From Mesobacillus maritimus (GTDB lineage Bacteria; Bacillota; Bacilli; Bacillales; Cytobacillaceae): 64,000 nucleotides of DNA. The stretch is from contig NZ_JAMBNR010000011.1 of assembly GCF_023715205.1 (NCBI RefSeq), positions 1 to 64,000 of the forward strand. Direction: 5' to 3'. Positions 1 through 7,220 of this stretch are shown here, in pieces. How positions within the stretch are numbered: position 1 is the first letter of the stretch; each line of letters begins with the position of its first letter. The notes under the pieces are model-generated. The model saw only the letters and a program-made list of their open reading frames with translations, searched no databases and was not told the DNA's origin. A program made the position numbers and the translations under genes.

Positions 1-247
1 GTCACGTAAAGCAACTTGTGCAGACAATGCCTCGATGGAGAATTTCTTTGGTATTTTAAAGCAAGAAATGTATTATGGGGAAAAACTAGTCAGCTATGAA
101 GAATTGAAAAGACGAATAGAAGAATATATCTACTGGTATAACAATGAACGATCAAAAGCAAAATTGGCTGGACTGAGTCCAGTAGAATACCGAATTCAAT
201 CTAGCCAATTAGCTGCATAATAAAACTCTAACTTTTTGGGGTAACCA
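1..247 (+). mobile_element. 3' end of an IS150-subgroup (IS3 family) insertion sequence
   Basis: The window opens inside an insertion sequence. The transposase tail ends at 220 and is followed by AACTCTAACTTTTTGGGGT near 225-243. This matches the terminal inverted repeat known for IS150-like elements, whose ends read roughly TGACCCCAAAAAGTTAGA. The right boundary is therefore placed near 247. The left end lies outside the window, so intactness cannot be judged. Confidence 0.8.
2..220 (+). CDS. IS3-family transposase, C-terminal part (OrfB, DDE integrase core)
   Basis: The frame is open from the first base and reads SRKATCADNASMENFFGILK and onward. This is the region of the rve/DDE integrase fold carrying the last catalytic Glu (here in MENFFGILKQE), followed by the typical tail with YIYWYNNERSK and LSPVEYR. 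About 72 residues are visible; the full OrfB is usually near 270-290. The protein catalyses excision and integration of its own element. The inner ATG at 35 is not the start, because homology continues upstream of it. Confidence 0.9.
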   Translation, partial: SRKATCADNASMENFFGILKQEMYYGEKLVSYEELKRRIEEYIYWYNNERSKAKLAGLSPVEYRIQSSQLAA

Positions 248-263
248 CCTAAACCCTCTTTTT

Positions 264-575
264 TTATTCTGTATACTCTTTTCCATTTAAAATATAGGAT
301 TCTAATAAAACCTTATCTGTTTTACTATCTCTATAGTAATAATATTTTTTGTCATCTTCTTTTATTTTCACATAAACTAACCAATTTTTATCACCTTTCA
401 AATTCGCAATAAAAGGATCTAATTCTTCAATATCTTCTTTATCAATATTTTGTTCATTTAATAAATAATCTTCAACAGCTTTTTTAACAGAATATTGCTT
501 ATAATTTATGTAACCCACAACACTACCTATCCCAATTAATAAAATTAGAATTATAATCATATATTTTTTTTTCAC
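264..575 (-). CDS. Small membrane-anchored protein, DUF3139-like
   Basis: The protein is 103 aa if started at the GTG at 575, which has AAGAGG 8 bases upstream; the longer ATG at 608 lacks a site. Residues 5-24 form a single hydrophobic helix (IIILILLIGIGSVVGYI), followed by a charged extracytoplasmic part with YKQYSVKKAVEDYLLNEQ and a YYYYRD run. The layout resembles the DUF3139 family of Bacillus and staphylococci, whose function is unknown. It lies just downstream of, and is probably cotranscribed with, the small ribbon-helix-helix gene at 580-768. The neighbouring insertion sequence suggests a mobile region. Confidence 0.6.
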   Translation of the reverse strand: MKKKYMIIILILLIGIGSVVGYINYKQYSVKKAVEDYLLNEQNIDKEDIEELDPFIANLKGDKNWLVYVKIKEDDKKYYYYRDSKTDKVLLESYILNGKEYTE

Positions 576-579
576 TAAT

Positions 580-768
580 TCAAACCTCTTTTCTATAAAA
601 ATCCTCATTTTTGGTACTGTACCCCTTATAAAGCTCTTTTTCTAAAAGGCTCATAATAAACTCCTTTTTACTTACCCCTTCCTCAATACACTTTTTTGCA
701 AAATCTTTATATAACTGTTCAGGTATATCCGCACTTAGACGTTTAAACCTATTTGGTGCTTTAGGCAA
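580..768 (-). CDS. Small ribbon-helix-helix (Arc/CopG-type) DNA-binding protein
   Basis: This 62-aa protein has a short basic start, a beta-strand segment (RFKRLSADIPEQLYKDF) and two helices (KKCIEEGVSKKEFIMSLLEKEL). That is the pattern of ribbon-helix-helix repressors found on plasmids and integrative elements. Such proteins bind DNA as dimers and often control partition, transfer or toxin-antitoxin genes. The partner here is the membrane protein gene immediately downstream, which does not look like a known toxin. The assignment rests on fold-level resemblance only. Confidence 0.55.
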   Translation of the reverse strand: MPKAPNRFKRLSADIPEQLYKDFAKKCIEEGVSKKEFIMSLLEKELYKGYSTKNEDFYRKEV

Positions 769-1260
769 TTAGTTCCTCCCCCGTTTCGTGTGTTGGTGTA
801 TTCGTGTGTATAATATAACAAAATATTCTATAAAAAACAATTTTTAACAACATTATTTTCATGCCAATAACGCCTCATTATGTTAACTAGCACCTTATAT
901 TCTAAGATCACTGTATTACTCTGATCAATACAGTTAATAGACGCTTAAGATCGCCCTTTAAATGATTTTAAGGTTATATTGTTATTGAAATAAGAGAAAA
1001 TCAAAACAAGCCCCTTAAAAAGCCAATATGGAGCTCTCAGAGGTATATTGAGATAAAAAGAAACAAATTTTTATAGGTACTTTTGACACACCCAGAGGGT
1101 CTTGGTGAGGTGAGTCTGTCCACTCCTTAATGCTCCTTCGGTCCGCTTACCATGGACAGACGCCATATAAGGCTCATATAGCCCTTTAAAGAAGTCGCCC
1201 CTTGTTTTATACAGCATTATTGTTTGTTCAAGTGCAACAAGTTTGAGAAAAGACAACTAA
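769..1260. other. Intergenic region without a supported gene
   Basis: No convincing coding frame or RNA gene is visible over about 490 bases. A 61-codon frame on the minus strand (1071-1256) has no ribosome binding site and no recognisable family. Its first bases, read on the minus strand, contain TTTTCTCAAACTTGTTGCA. This resembles the terminal repeat of the ~180-bp element described at 3080-3258, so the stretch may be a decayed mobile remnant. Confidence 0.4.
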
Positions 1261-1300
1261 AAAAACAGCTGTGGGCCTTCACCGGCTTTCAGCTGTTTTT
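1261..1300. terminator. Bidirectional intrinsic terminator
   Basis: The arms AAAAACAGCTG (1261-1271) and CAGCTGTTTTT (1290-1300) form a perfect stem with A- and T-runs on either side. It begins one base beyond the stop codon of the minus-strand Spo0E-like gene and is the likely end of that transcript. Confidence 0.8.
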
Positions 1301-1471
1301 TTAGGAGGTTTTACTGGATTGGAGATATTTTCGGTTGTAGGTATTTAATAAATGATCAAGTTCTTGACTATAGCGGATTGCAACCGAGGAAGTTAATCCA
1401 TTGGTAGACGCGACTTCGATGAGTTTGGAGCGTTTCTGCTCAATGAGTTTAACTAGTTCGTTTTTCGACAT
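1301..1471 (-). CDS. Spo0E-like sporulation regulatory aspartyl-phosphatase
   Basis: The protein is 56 aa. It has two predicted helices around the family signature SQELD (residues 35-39), preceded by IEQKRSKLIEVA and followed by HLLNTYNRKY. Spo0E, YisI and YnzD proteins of Bacillus dephosphorylate Spo0A~P and so delay sporulation; the SQELD Asp is part of the catalytic site. The ATG at 1471 has AAAGGA six bases upstream. It is a single gene ending at its own terminator. Which paralog it matches cannot be told from so short a sequence. Confidence 0.85.
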   Translation of the reverse strand: MSKNELVKLIEQKRSKLIEVASTNGLTSSVAIRYSQELDHLLNTYNRKYLQSSKTS

Positions 1472-1739
1472 GAGGTTTCCTTTCTGTACAATATCCTTAA
1501 ATCTGTAAATCTATTGAAAAAATTTGAAGAAATTGCAAGGCACGAAATCTAGTATAAGCTATAATTAGTTAGATTTCAAAATGTTTCTTTCGACGAATTA
1601 TGAGGGAATCCGGCATTTTCCTTCAAAAACGCTCAGCTATGCATGTTTGCTAAATTGTTCACAGGTATATTGATATCTTTTAGACGTTGGATTTGTTAGA
1701 ATGGTATGGAATTGATGGAATTAGGAGATGGATGTAACA

Positions 1740-2447
1740 ATGACGGATGTAAACGTTTTGCTCGCATTTGGAGCTGGATTTCTAAGCTTTATTTCTCCAT
1801 GCTGCTTGCCACTTTATCCAGCATTCCTATCTTATATTACGGGAATGTCCGTTGGAGAAATTAATAGTGAGAATGCCATGCTGCAAAAGCGAAGTATGCT
1901 TCACACGCTGTTTTTCCTAGTTGGTTTTTCAATTATTTTCATTGCCTTAGGATTTGCAACTTCTTTTGTTGGACAAATCTTCGGCCAATACAATGATTTG
2001 ATTCGACAAATTGGTGCGATTTTTATCGTATTGTTTGGGCTAATGGTAATCGGAATCTTCCAACCGAAATGGTTGATGAAGGATCATAAGTTTGAATTTA
2101 AAAACCGCCCTTCAGGGTACGTTGGATCCGGTTTAATTGGAATGGCCTTTGCTGCGGGGTGGACACCATGTACGGGGCCGATTCTCGCATCCGTTATTTT
2201 GTTGGCTAGCTCGAACCCTGGGTCAGGAATGCTTTATATGATCGCCTATATTCTCGGATTTGCAATTCCATTCTTCATCCTTAGCTTCTTTATTGGAAAG
2301 ATGCAATGGATCCGGAAGAATAATGTAAAAATCATGAAAATTGGTGGCTACATTATGATTGTGATGGGGGTTGTCCTCTACTTCGATTGGATGACAAGAA
2401 TTATTGCATTTTTATCTCCACTATTTGGTGGATTTACCGGTTTTTAA
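1740..2447 (+). CDS. ccdA: Cytochrome c biogenesis protein CcdA
   Basis: The protein is 235 aa, the usual length of Bacillus CcdA, with six hydrophobic segments. It carries the two redox cysteine motifs of the DsbD/CcdA family: [14 protein letters not shown] near residue 20 and [10 protein letters not shown] near residue 145. CcdA passes electrons across the membrane to extracytoplasmic thiol-disulfide proteins that keep apocytochrome c heme-binding Cys reduced; it also acts in spore envelope maturation. The ATG at 1740 was preferred because the ATG at 1728 abuts the AGGAG. ccdC follows by about 100 bases; the response-regulator-like ccdB that sits between them in B. subtilis is absent. Confidence 0.95.
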   Translation: MTDVNVLLAFGAGFLSFISPCCLPLYPAFLSYITGMSVGEINSENAMLQKRSMLHTLFFLVGFSIIFIALGFATSFVGQIFGQYNDLIRQIGAIFIVLFGLMVIGIFQPKWLMKDHKFEFKNRPSGYVGSGLIGMAFAAGWTPCTGPILASVILLASSNPGSGMLYMIAYILGFAIPFFILSFFIGKMQWIRKNNVKIMKIGGYIMIVMGVVLYFDWMTRIIAFLSPLFGGFTGF

Positions 2448-2548
2448 GGGAGTAGGAGGGAAAGGCATCCATTGCTTTTCCTTTCTTAATTTTTAGTAGA
2501 TATTACTGTATAATAATAGTGTAAACCTAACTAAAAGGGATGAAAACA

Positions 2549-3037
2549 ATGGACTATGTTCTACTCTCGACGATTGGAGCAATTGGGATGGGTTCCCTTG
2601 CCTTTATTGTTCGAATGAAAGCAGCAAAAAAGCCAACAAATGCAAAAAAAATTATACTGCCACCACTATTTATGAGTACGGGTGCACTAATGTTTATCTT
2701 CCCGATGTTTCGTGTTGAGTTCCTCCAGGTCCTTGAAGCACTAACGGTGGGAATTCTGTTTTCGATTTTATTGATTAAAACATCCAAATTCGAAATCAAG
2801 GACAATGATATTTACATGAAACGTTCAAAAGCTTTCATGTACATCTTAGTAGGGCTGCTTGTCGTCCGATTGATAGCGAAGATGATTCTCAGTTCGTCGA
2901 TTGATGTTGGCGAGTTAGGTGGAATGTTCTGGATTCTAGCCTTTGGGATGATTGTTCCTTGGCGAATTGCGATGTATCTTGAGTATAAAAAGCTTTTCCG
3001 TGAGTTGCATGGGAGTGGAAAAATTTCGACGATATAG
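2549..3037 (+). CDS. ccdC: CcdC family membrane protein (cytochrome c biogenesis locus)
   Basis: This 162-aa protein has four or five hydrophobic helices (near residues 5-20, 38-52, 62-78, 95-112 and 120-138), a lysine-rich early loop (RMKAAKKPTNAKK) and a C-terminal WRIAMYLEYKKL segment. It matches the CcdC/YneJ family (DUF1453). The gene is linked to ccdA in Bacillus, but its protein is not essential for cytochrome c synthesis and its exact role is unknown. The ATG at 2549 sits 9 bases past an AAAGGG; the ATG at 2540 directly abuts it. A mobile element lies immediately downstream. Confidence 0.85.
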   Translation: MDYVLLSTIGAIGMGSLAFIVRMKAAKKPTNAKKIILPPLFMSTGALMFIFPMFRVEFLQVLEALTVGILFSILLIKTSKFEIKDNDIYMKRSKAFMYILVGLLVVRLIAKMILSSSIDVGELGGMFWILAFGMIVPWRIAMYLEYKKLFRELHGSGKISTI

Positions 3038-3079
3038 AGATTGGAAATGACGTGCGGATCAACTCGGACGTTAATAGGA

Positions 3080-3258
3080 GGCTTTTTCTCAATCATTGTT
3101 GCTTTTTAAAGAAAATTTGGATGATTAGCTATGATTCCAAATCAAATTCGTTTATAAGAGTAGAAAAGAGCTTGAAAACTAAGTAGTATCGCAGAGAAAA
3201 GCTTATTTCTGTTAAAATCGGCTTTAGGATTTTAACAACAAACTTTACGAAAACAGCC
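3080..3258. mobile_element. MITE-like element, copy 1 (179 bp, 8-bp target duplication)
   Basis: The element begins GGCTTTTTCTCAATCATTGT and ends AACAAACTTTACGAAAACAGCC, imperfect inverted repeats of about 30 bp. It is flanked by the direct repeat TAATAGGA at 3072-3079 and 3259-3266, the mark of a transposition event. It encodes no protein. A homologous copy of the same length lies at 38359-38537 and a more diverged one at 47323-47507. Such elements are mobilised in trans by a full-length relative; the parent transposase is not visible here. Confidence 0.85.
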
Positions 3259-3281
3259 TAATAGGAAAGCATACCTAAAAT

Positions 3282-3345
3282 AAAAGCCAAATCATGAAGT
3301 CCCTTGATAGCAAGCTAGAAGGGAGCATTCATGATTTGGCTTTTT
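3282..3345. terminator. Terminator downstream of ykkD
   Basis: The arms AAAAGCCAAATCATGAA (3282-3298) and TTCATGATTTGGCTTTTT (3328-3345) pair perfectly over 17 bases and enclose a second small stem (CCCTTGATAG with CTAGAAGGG). Because A- and T-runs flank it, it can end transcription on either strand. It most likely ends the minus-strand ykkCD transcript. Confidence 0.8.
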
Positions 3346-3389
3346 GTTTTGAACGGTGTTTTTCTTGATGCATGTTAAGTTAGATGTAT

Positions 3390-3704
3390 TTACGAAACAA
3401 GCTTCAATCCAACTGCGGCACTAAGAACGATGGCAATAAATAGAATTCGTTTCCAGTCTTTAGACTCTCCGTAAAATAATATCCCTAGGAGCGCTCCACC
3501 AGAGGCACCGATACCGGTCCATATCGCGTAGGCAGTCCCCATCGGCAAGCTTTCCATCGCAACCGATAAGAAAGAGAAACTAGCACCAAATGCAATGATT
3601 AAAAGCAATAGGGAAAGCCATTTTCGATCCTTTGTGTATTGGTTCATCATGGCCACACCTGCCATTTCACAAATTCCAGCAATAATGAGTGATACCCATG
3701 CCAT
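3390..3704 (-). CDS. ykkD: Guanidinium exporter subunit, SMR family (YkkD/GdnD)
   Basis: This 104-aa protein has four transmembrane helices and the conserved membrane-embedded Glu of small multidrug resistance proteins in ICEMAGVAMM (E13). The signatures GTAYAIWTGIGASGG and GILFYGES are also present. YkkC and YkkD together form a heteromeric proton-coupled exporter that removes guanidinium from the cell. The ATG shares one base with the ykkC stop codon (TAATG), so the two are translationally coupled. Expression is set by the guanidine-I riboswitch before ykkC. The length fits B. subtilis YkkD (105 aa). Confidence 0.9.
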   Translation of the reverse strand: MAWVSLIIAGICEMAGVAMMNQYTKDRKWLSLLLLIIAFGASFSFLSVAMESLPMGTAYAIWTGIGASGGALLGILFYGESKDWKRILFIAIVLSAAVGLKLVS

Positions 3705-4045
3705 TAGGATTTCCCTCCTTCCACTGCTTTGTCATCGGTGACAAGTTTTAATCCAATCACACCGATTAATAAAAGAGCGATTAAGAGAACTTTTTCCAGT
3801 ACAAAAGGTTCACCGAAGAAGAGAATATCTGCGGCAGTTGTTCCGGCTGTCCCAAGGCCAACGAAGACCGCATACACCGTCCCAACAGGTAAATTACGCC
3901 CTGCGTCAATCAGTCCATAGAAACTAACGATAATAGCAAGTACCGTTCCACTCCACTCAAGGAGACCATCTGCGTGTTTTAAGCCAATGACCCATAGGAC
4001 TTCGAAAACCGCAGCAATCAATACTTTTATCCAATCGCGATTCAT
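3704..4045 (-). CDS. ykkC: Guanidinium exporter subunit, SMR family (YkkC/GdnC)
   Basis: This 113-aa protein has four transmembrane helices, the coupling Glu in [17 protein letters not shown] (E14), and the SMR signature [16 protein letters not shown]. It pairs with YkkD to export guanidinium, a toxic nitrogen compound. The ATG at 4045 follows GGAGGAAATAAA. The preceding 170 bases on this strand contain a guanidine-I riboswitch ending in an intrinsic terminator, which fixes the assignment better than sequence alone, since SMR proteins are otherwise hard to tell apart. Confidence 0.92.
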   Translation of the reverse strand: MNRDWIKVLIAAVFEVLWVIGLKHADGLLEWSGTVLAIIVSFYGLIDAGRNLPVGTVYAVFVGLGTAGTTAADILFFGEPFVLEKVLLIALLLIGVIGLKLVTDDKAVEGGKS

Positions 4046-4090
4046 TTTATTTCCTCCTCATGCTTTTTAGCGTACCCGGGAAACAACAAA

Positions 4091-4215
4091 AAGCCCGGGA
4101 GATTCTCATGAAATATCAGAATCTCCCGGGCTTTTATCCCTCCGTGGCACAGGCAAGCTGTGAGTTTTCTCTCGGACCAGACCAAGGATCTCAAACCTTG
4201 CGGAACCCTAGAAAA
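4091..4215 (-). promoter_or_regulatory. Guanidine-I (ykkC-type) riboswitch with terminator
   Basis: Read on the minus strand from about 4215, the segment contains the hallmark blocks of the ykkC aptamer: CTAGGGTTCCG, GGTCTGGTCCGAGAGAAAAC, and ACGGAGGGATAAAAGCCCGG. The last block is also the left arm of a strong terminator (AGCCCGGGAGATTCT with AGAATCTCCCGGGCT, 4091-4133, followed by a T-run). In this class guanidinium binding stabilises the aptamer, blocks the terminator and turns on the exporter genes. The aptamer and terminator share the GCCCGGGAGA segment, so they are mutually exclusive. It directly precedes ykkC. Confidence 0.95.
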
Positions 4216-4446
4216 CTTTTAAGCTATGCAATTTATCGTCTATTATACAAGGTGAGTGGCGGAAGTTCAAAGGAAAATCCTTCATTTTGATAAAAAATGT
4301 TTCTCTGATAGGAATTAGTTTATAAAAGGTAGTCTGTTAAACAGAACATCATGATCCTTGTCCACAAATTAATAAAACAGCCTGCGCTCGGGCAATGGTT
4401 GTTTTTTATCCATTCAAAAATCAACAATTAAAGAGCCTACACAAAA

Positions 4447-4469
4447 AAACTACCCAAAGTGGATAGTTT
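4447..4469 (-). terminator. Terminator of yneK
   Basis: Read on the minus strand, AAACTATCC and GGGTAGTTT form a stem followed by seven T residues and TGTGT. It overlaps the last codons of the yneK-like gene. Confidence 0.65.
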
Positions 4470-4896
4470 AAAATAAATGTTCATATGGTTCTGTACTAAT
4501 ATTGCTGTCAGCTAATTTCTGACGTAAAAACTTGTGATCTCGTTTTGGTGTTGCCAAAATGTAACCACGAATGACTATGTCTTGTGTAATTTTAGAAACT
4601 TTTTCTTTTAGCGCAAGCTCGCCGATTTTTCCGGCAATTTTTTGTCGAGCAACATCACGGAAGAGCTCTGGTACAGGACTCACCAAATCTTCTAGAAATT
4701 CTTTCTGATCTTCAGACCAAAGGTGTGAGGTCTCTGTTACATAATATTCTTCCCAATCCATATCAGACCTGCCATCTTGTTTTGGTAGCTTTTTTAAGAA
4801 TTTACGGAACATAAAAAAGCCGCCAATGGCCATTAATCCGACCATGACTATCGTCCAAAATACGATAAATAACATAAACCAACCATCAAGTTGCAT
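4468..4896 (-). CDS. yneK: YneK-like membrane protein (DUF2621)
   Basis: This 142-aa protein has one N-terminal transmembrane helix (residues 6-30, LFIVFWTIVMVGLMAIGGFFMF) and a charged cytoplasmic domain with DWEEYYVTETSHLW, EDLVSPVPELFRDVARQKIA and ATPKRDHKFLRQKL. It matches the DUF2621 family represented by B. subtilis YneK, which lies next to ccdA and ccdC there. Function is unknown. Here it is on the opposite strand and separated from ccdC by the MITE and ykkCD, so the locus has been rearranged or invaded. Confidence 0.8.
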   Translation of the reverse strand: MQLDGWFMLFIVFWTIVMVGLMAIGGFFMFRKFLKKLPKQDGRSDMDWEEYYVTETSHLWSEDQKEFLEDLVSPVPELFRDVARQKIAGKIGELALKEKVSKITQDIVIRGYILATPKRDHKFLRQKLADSNISTEPYEHLF

Positions 4897-5042
4897 GTTC
4901 CAATCCCCTCTGTATCACTAATTCTCTTATGTTTCATTATAATATCAGCATGTTCGATAAGACAAGTAAGGGAATTTATGTCTAATTGGTGAAGATGGTT
5001 GAAAAAAAGGCAGTGTCGAATTATAATAGATTATGTCATTAC

Positions 5043-5139
5043 GGGGCTGGATGGGGTACTGGTGTCCTCCACGGTCTTCAAAACCGCTTGAGACCTGCGT
5101 GCCAGGTCTGGTGGGTTCGATTCCCACGCAGTCCCGCCA
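5043..5139 (+). tRNA. selC: tRNA-Sec (anticodon TCA), encoded CCA
   Basis: The 97-base gene has the selenocysteine tRNA shape. The long D-arm GGGGTACTGGTGTCCTCC is nearly identical to that of clostridial selC. The anticodon loop CTTCAAA carries TCA at 5078-5080. The long variable arm has AGACCTG pairing with CAGGTCT. The T-arm is GTGGGTTCGATTCCCAC, and the end GCCA gives discriminator G. Acceptor strands GGGGCTG and CAGTCCC pair over seven bases; the eighth position, usually paired in tRNA-Sec, is a G-G opposition here. This tRNA is charged with Ser, converted to Sec by SelA, and delivered to UGA codons by SelB. None of those genes lies in this window. Confidence 0.95.
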
Positions 5140-5182
5140 AAATCATCATACCGAGGATTTTCACGAATCCACTACATACATT

Positions 5183-5209
5183 GACCGAGGTGAACTCGGT
5201 CTTTTTTTT
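5183..5209 (+). terminator. Terminator of tRNA-Sec
   Basis: GACCGAG (5183-5189) pairs with CTCGGTC (5195-5201) across a short loop and is followed by eight T residues. It lies about 45 bases after the tRNA 3' end. Confidence 0.85.
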
Positions 5210-5342
5210 GTGCCTTTCATGGTGTTTTAGGATAGTTGTATGTTTGTTTAGATATTTTAATATTTAGAATTTATAGTATTATTATGTAATATAGAGTTCT
5301 ACCTACAAATTATATAAATTCCCATATCGGGGAGGTGAAGGA

Positions 5343-6074
5343 ATGAGACGAATCGCAATATCTGATATTCATGGTTGTGCAGTGGAGTTAGACCAATTGT
5401 TAAAAAAGACAAATGCACAACCAGAGGAAGTGATCTTCATAGGAGACTATGTTGATTCAGGACCTGATAGTATTGAAGTTTTGGATAAGGTAGCAGAATG
5501 GTGTCGCGAAGGTGCAACGGCATTATTAGGAAACCATGACGATTTGTTTTTGCAATGGCTTGATGAAAAGGAAAATATTCTTTATTATGGCGGTCGGAAC
5601 GGTGGGATGGCGACGATCAATAGCTGCCTCCTTAGACTTGGGATGGAGAAGGTTGCAATTTCACAATTGCTGTCCGACGTTTTCAAGGAAAATCAAATTA
5701 GAAAAATAATCCAAGATCGGTTTCATGCACACATTTCCTTCTTACAATCCCTCCCGTTATATAAAAGAGAATCGGAACTGATTTATGTTCATGCTGGCAT
5801 CAATCCGAGACACGGGCCGGAAAAAACGACGAAACTTGAGCTTCTCCATCTTCGTGATGAATTTATTCATGGATATAATCAGCCTGAGACGGTAATTTTC
5901 GGCCATACACGAACTAGAAACATCCATAATCAAGATAGCGTTTATTTTGGTTCAAATCGGGTCATTGGGATCGATGGGGGCTGTGCCTTCGGAGGTCAGT
6001 TAAATGCCTTAATCATCGATAATGGTGAGTTTCGTACGACATCAGTAGTAAAAAATGAACTCTACCATTCATGA
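5343..6074 (+). CDS. Metallophosphoesterase, PPP-type serine/threonine phosphatase family
   Basis: This 243-aa protein contains the ordered metal-binding motifs of calcineurin-like phosphoesterases: DIHG (residues 8-11), GDYVDSG (34-40), GNHD (63-66), a VHAG motif near 148, and GHTR near 190. These coordinate two metal ions for hydrolysis of phosphate esters. Bacterial members include PrpE-like Ap4A hydrolases and protein phosphatases; which substrate is used here cannot be told. The ATG follows GGGGAGGTGAAGGA. It stands alone. A 16-bp inverted repeat overlaps its stop codon. Confidence 0.85.
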   Translation: MRRIAISDIHGCAVELDQLLKKTNAQPEEVIFIGDYVDSGPDSIEVLDKVAEWCREGATALLGNHDDLFLQWLDEKENILYYGGRNGGMATINSCLLRLGMEKVAISQLLSDVFKENQIRKIIQDRFHAHISFLQSLPLYKRESELIYVHAGINPRHGPEKTTKLELLHLRDEFIHGYNQPETVIFGHTRTRNIHNQDSVYFGSNRVIGIDGGCAFGGQLNALIIDNGEFRTTSVVKNELYHS

Positions 6075-6099
6075 TGTCAACTGCATGAATGGTAGAGTT
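6058..6099. repeat. Perfect 16-bp inverted repeat over a stop codon
   Basis: AACTCTACCATTCATG (6058-6073) and CATGAATGGTAGAGTT (6084-6099) pair perfectly across 10 bases. The left arm covers the last codons and most of the stop codon of the phosphatase gene. There is no T-run on the plus side, so it is not a canonical terminator; a role in mRNA 3'-end protection is possible. Confidence 0.7.
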
Positions 6100-6410
6100 A
6101 GAGGGAATAACTCGCTATACTAATACCAAAATTGGTGATAGGAAATGGCACTATTCTGTTAAAAGTGAATTGTTTTCTTTATTCTTTTTCTTATTTACCA
6201 TTCTAGCTTATTGCAGCCTTACGAGGACGTTTGGACAATCAAGCGTTCCTACATAAATTTGGGGTCCATTATACCAATTAACTACAGAAAAACTCGGTCT
6301 TTTTTAGTTTTGGTCCCTGTAAATAAAAGATCAGTTCAATTTGCAAAATTTGGGTAAATAGAACAAAATAGTACAGATGGAGTATGACATTTTCACGGGG
6401 GAACAAAACG

Positions 6411-6992
6411 ATGAATGTATATGTAGACACCAATGAAAAAAGAGAAGAATTTATGAATCTATGGAGTCAAATTGCTAAAGAGAGAAAATATCAAGTAACC
6501 GACCTTAAAGAAAACTCTGAGGCTTTTATCCTAAAGGCGAAAGATGGGACAAGCATTGGAACCATTGAATTTGTTCCATGTGAAGAGAAACTGTTAGATA
6601 TGAACGATTTAGTTGATATTTCCAATGATACCCGTATTTTGAACGATTTGAAGCATTCTTATCAGGTTCGAAAAATGGGCGTGAAAAAAGAGTTTGCAAC
6701 GAAAAATGTTTTATTGGATTTGTTAAAACTGGCTGCCATGCATGCTAAAAATAACCAAGTTCACTATTATGTTAGTTATTTAGAGAAAAATCATTACAAT
6801 AAATTAACGGAAAAGTTTAAATTTCGGATAGAAAAAGTTGGTGAGGATGTCAAGATGGGCAAGAAAACCTTCGTTCCGGCCTTTATTGATGTGGAGGATG
6901 CTATTAACAACACACAAGGATATCCAATCTACATTAAATCTATTGCCTATTTGGTGCAAGGAACGAAAAAGGTAAAAGCGTTTTTTGCGTAA
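6411..6992 (+). CDS. Unrecognised protein, possibly GNAT/acyl-transferase-like fold
   Basis: This 193-aa soluble protein starts at the ATG at 6411, 8 bases past GGGGGA; the ATG at 6384 has no site. I do not recognise a family with confidence. The centre reads VDISNDTRILNDL, then RKMGVKKEFATKNVLLDLLKLAAMHAKNNQVHYYVSYLEKN split over two strands, then LTEKFKFRIEKVG. This resembles the beta4-alpha3-beta5 region of GNAT-like or autoinducer-synthase-like acyltransferases, where a helix starts after a conserved R/K patch and ends in a strand of the form HYYVSYLE. It stands alone between the phosphatase and the PLA2-like gene, with a weak hairpin after it (7044-7073). Confidence 0.45.
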   Translation: MNVYVDTNEKREEFMNLWSQIAKERKYQVTDLKENSEAFILKAKDGTSIGTIEFVPCEEKLLDMNDLVDISNDTRILNDLKHSYQVRKMGVKKEFATKNVLLDLLKLAAMHAKNNQVHYYVSYLEKNHYNKLTEKFKFRIEKVGEDVKMGKKTFVPAFIDVEDAINNTQGYPIYIKSIAYLVQGTKKVKAFFA

Positions 6993-7043
6993 GAATATCC
7001 TGCGAATTTTTTTGCAAGATAATTGAAGTTAACTCGTTACAAG

Positions 7044-7073
7044 CGGGCGTTTCCCATTCAAGGGATATGCCCG
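7044..7073 (+). terminator. Weak terminator-like hairpin
   Basis: CGGGCGTTTCCC (7044-7055) and GGGATATGCCCG (7062-7073) form a stem with mismatches in the middle, followed only by TATTTAG. It lies about 50 bases after the preceding gene and may end its transcript. Confidence 0.45.
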
Positions 7074-7220
7074 TATTTAGTTTAGAAGGAGTTCAATCAC
7101 ATAGGTGATAAAAGGAATTTTATTTTAAAATAAGCTATGGACAAATTCGCCCTCTCGTCTTTTAAGCAGGCAACATAAATTGATAGTAGCCTGTCTTAGA
7201 TGAAGGGAGGGATTAGGGAT

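Noticed and set aside
1071-1256. 61-codon minus-strand frame as a gene
   Set aside because: No binding site, no family resemblance, and its first codons coincide with a MITE-like terminal repeat; treated as noncoding remnant.
4060-4290. 76-codon plus-strand frame
   Set aside because: It lies entirely on the complement of the guanidine riboswitch and terminator.
5033-5267. Plus- and minus-strand frames of 60-93 codons
   Set aside because: They overlap the tRNA-Sec gene and its terminator.
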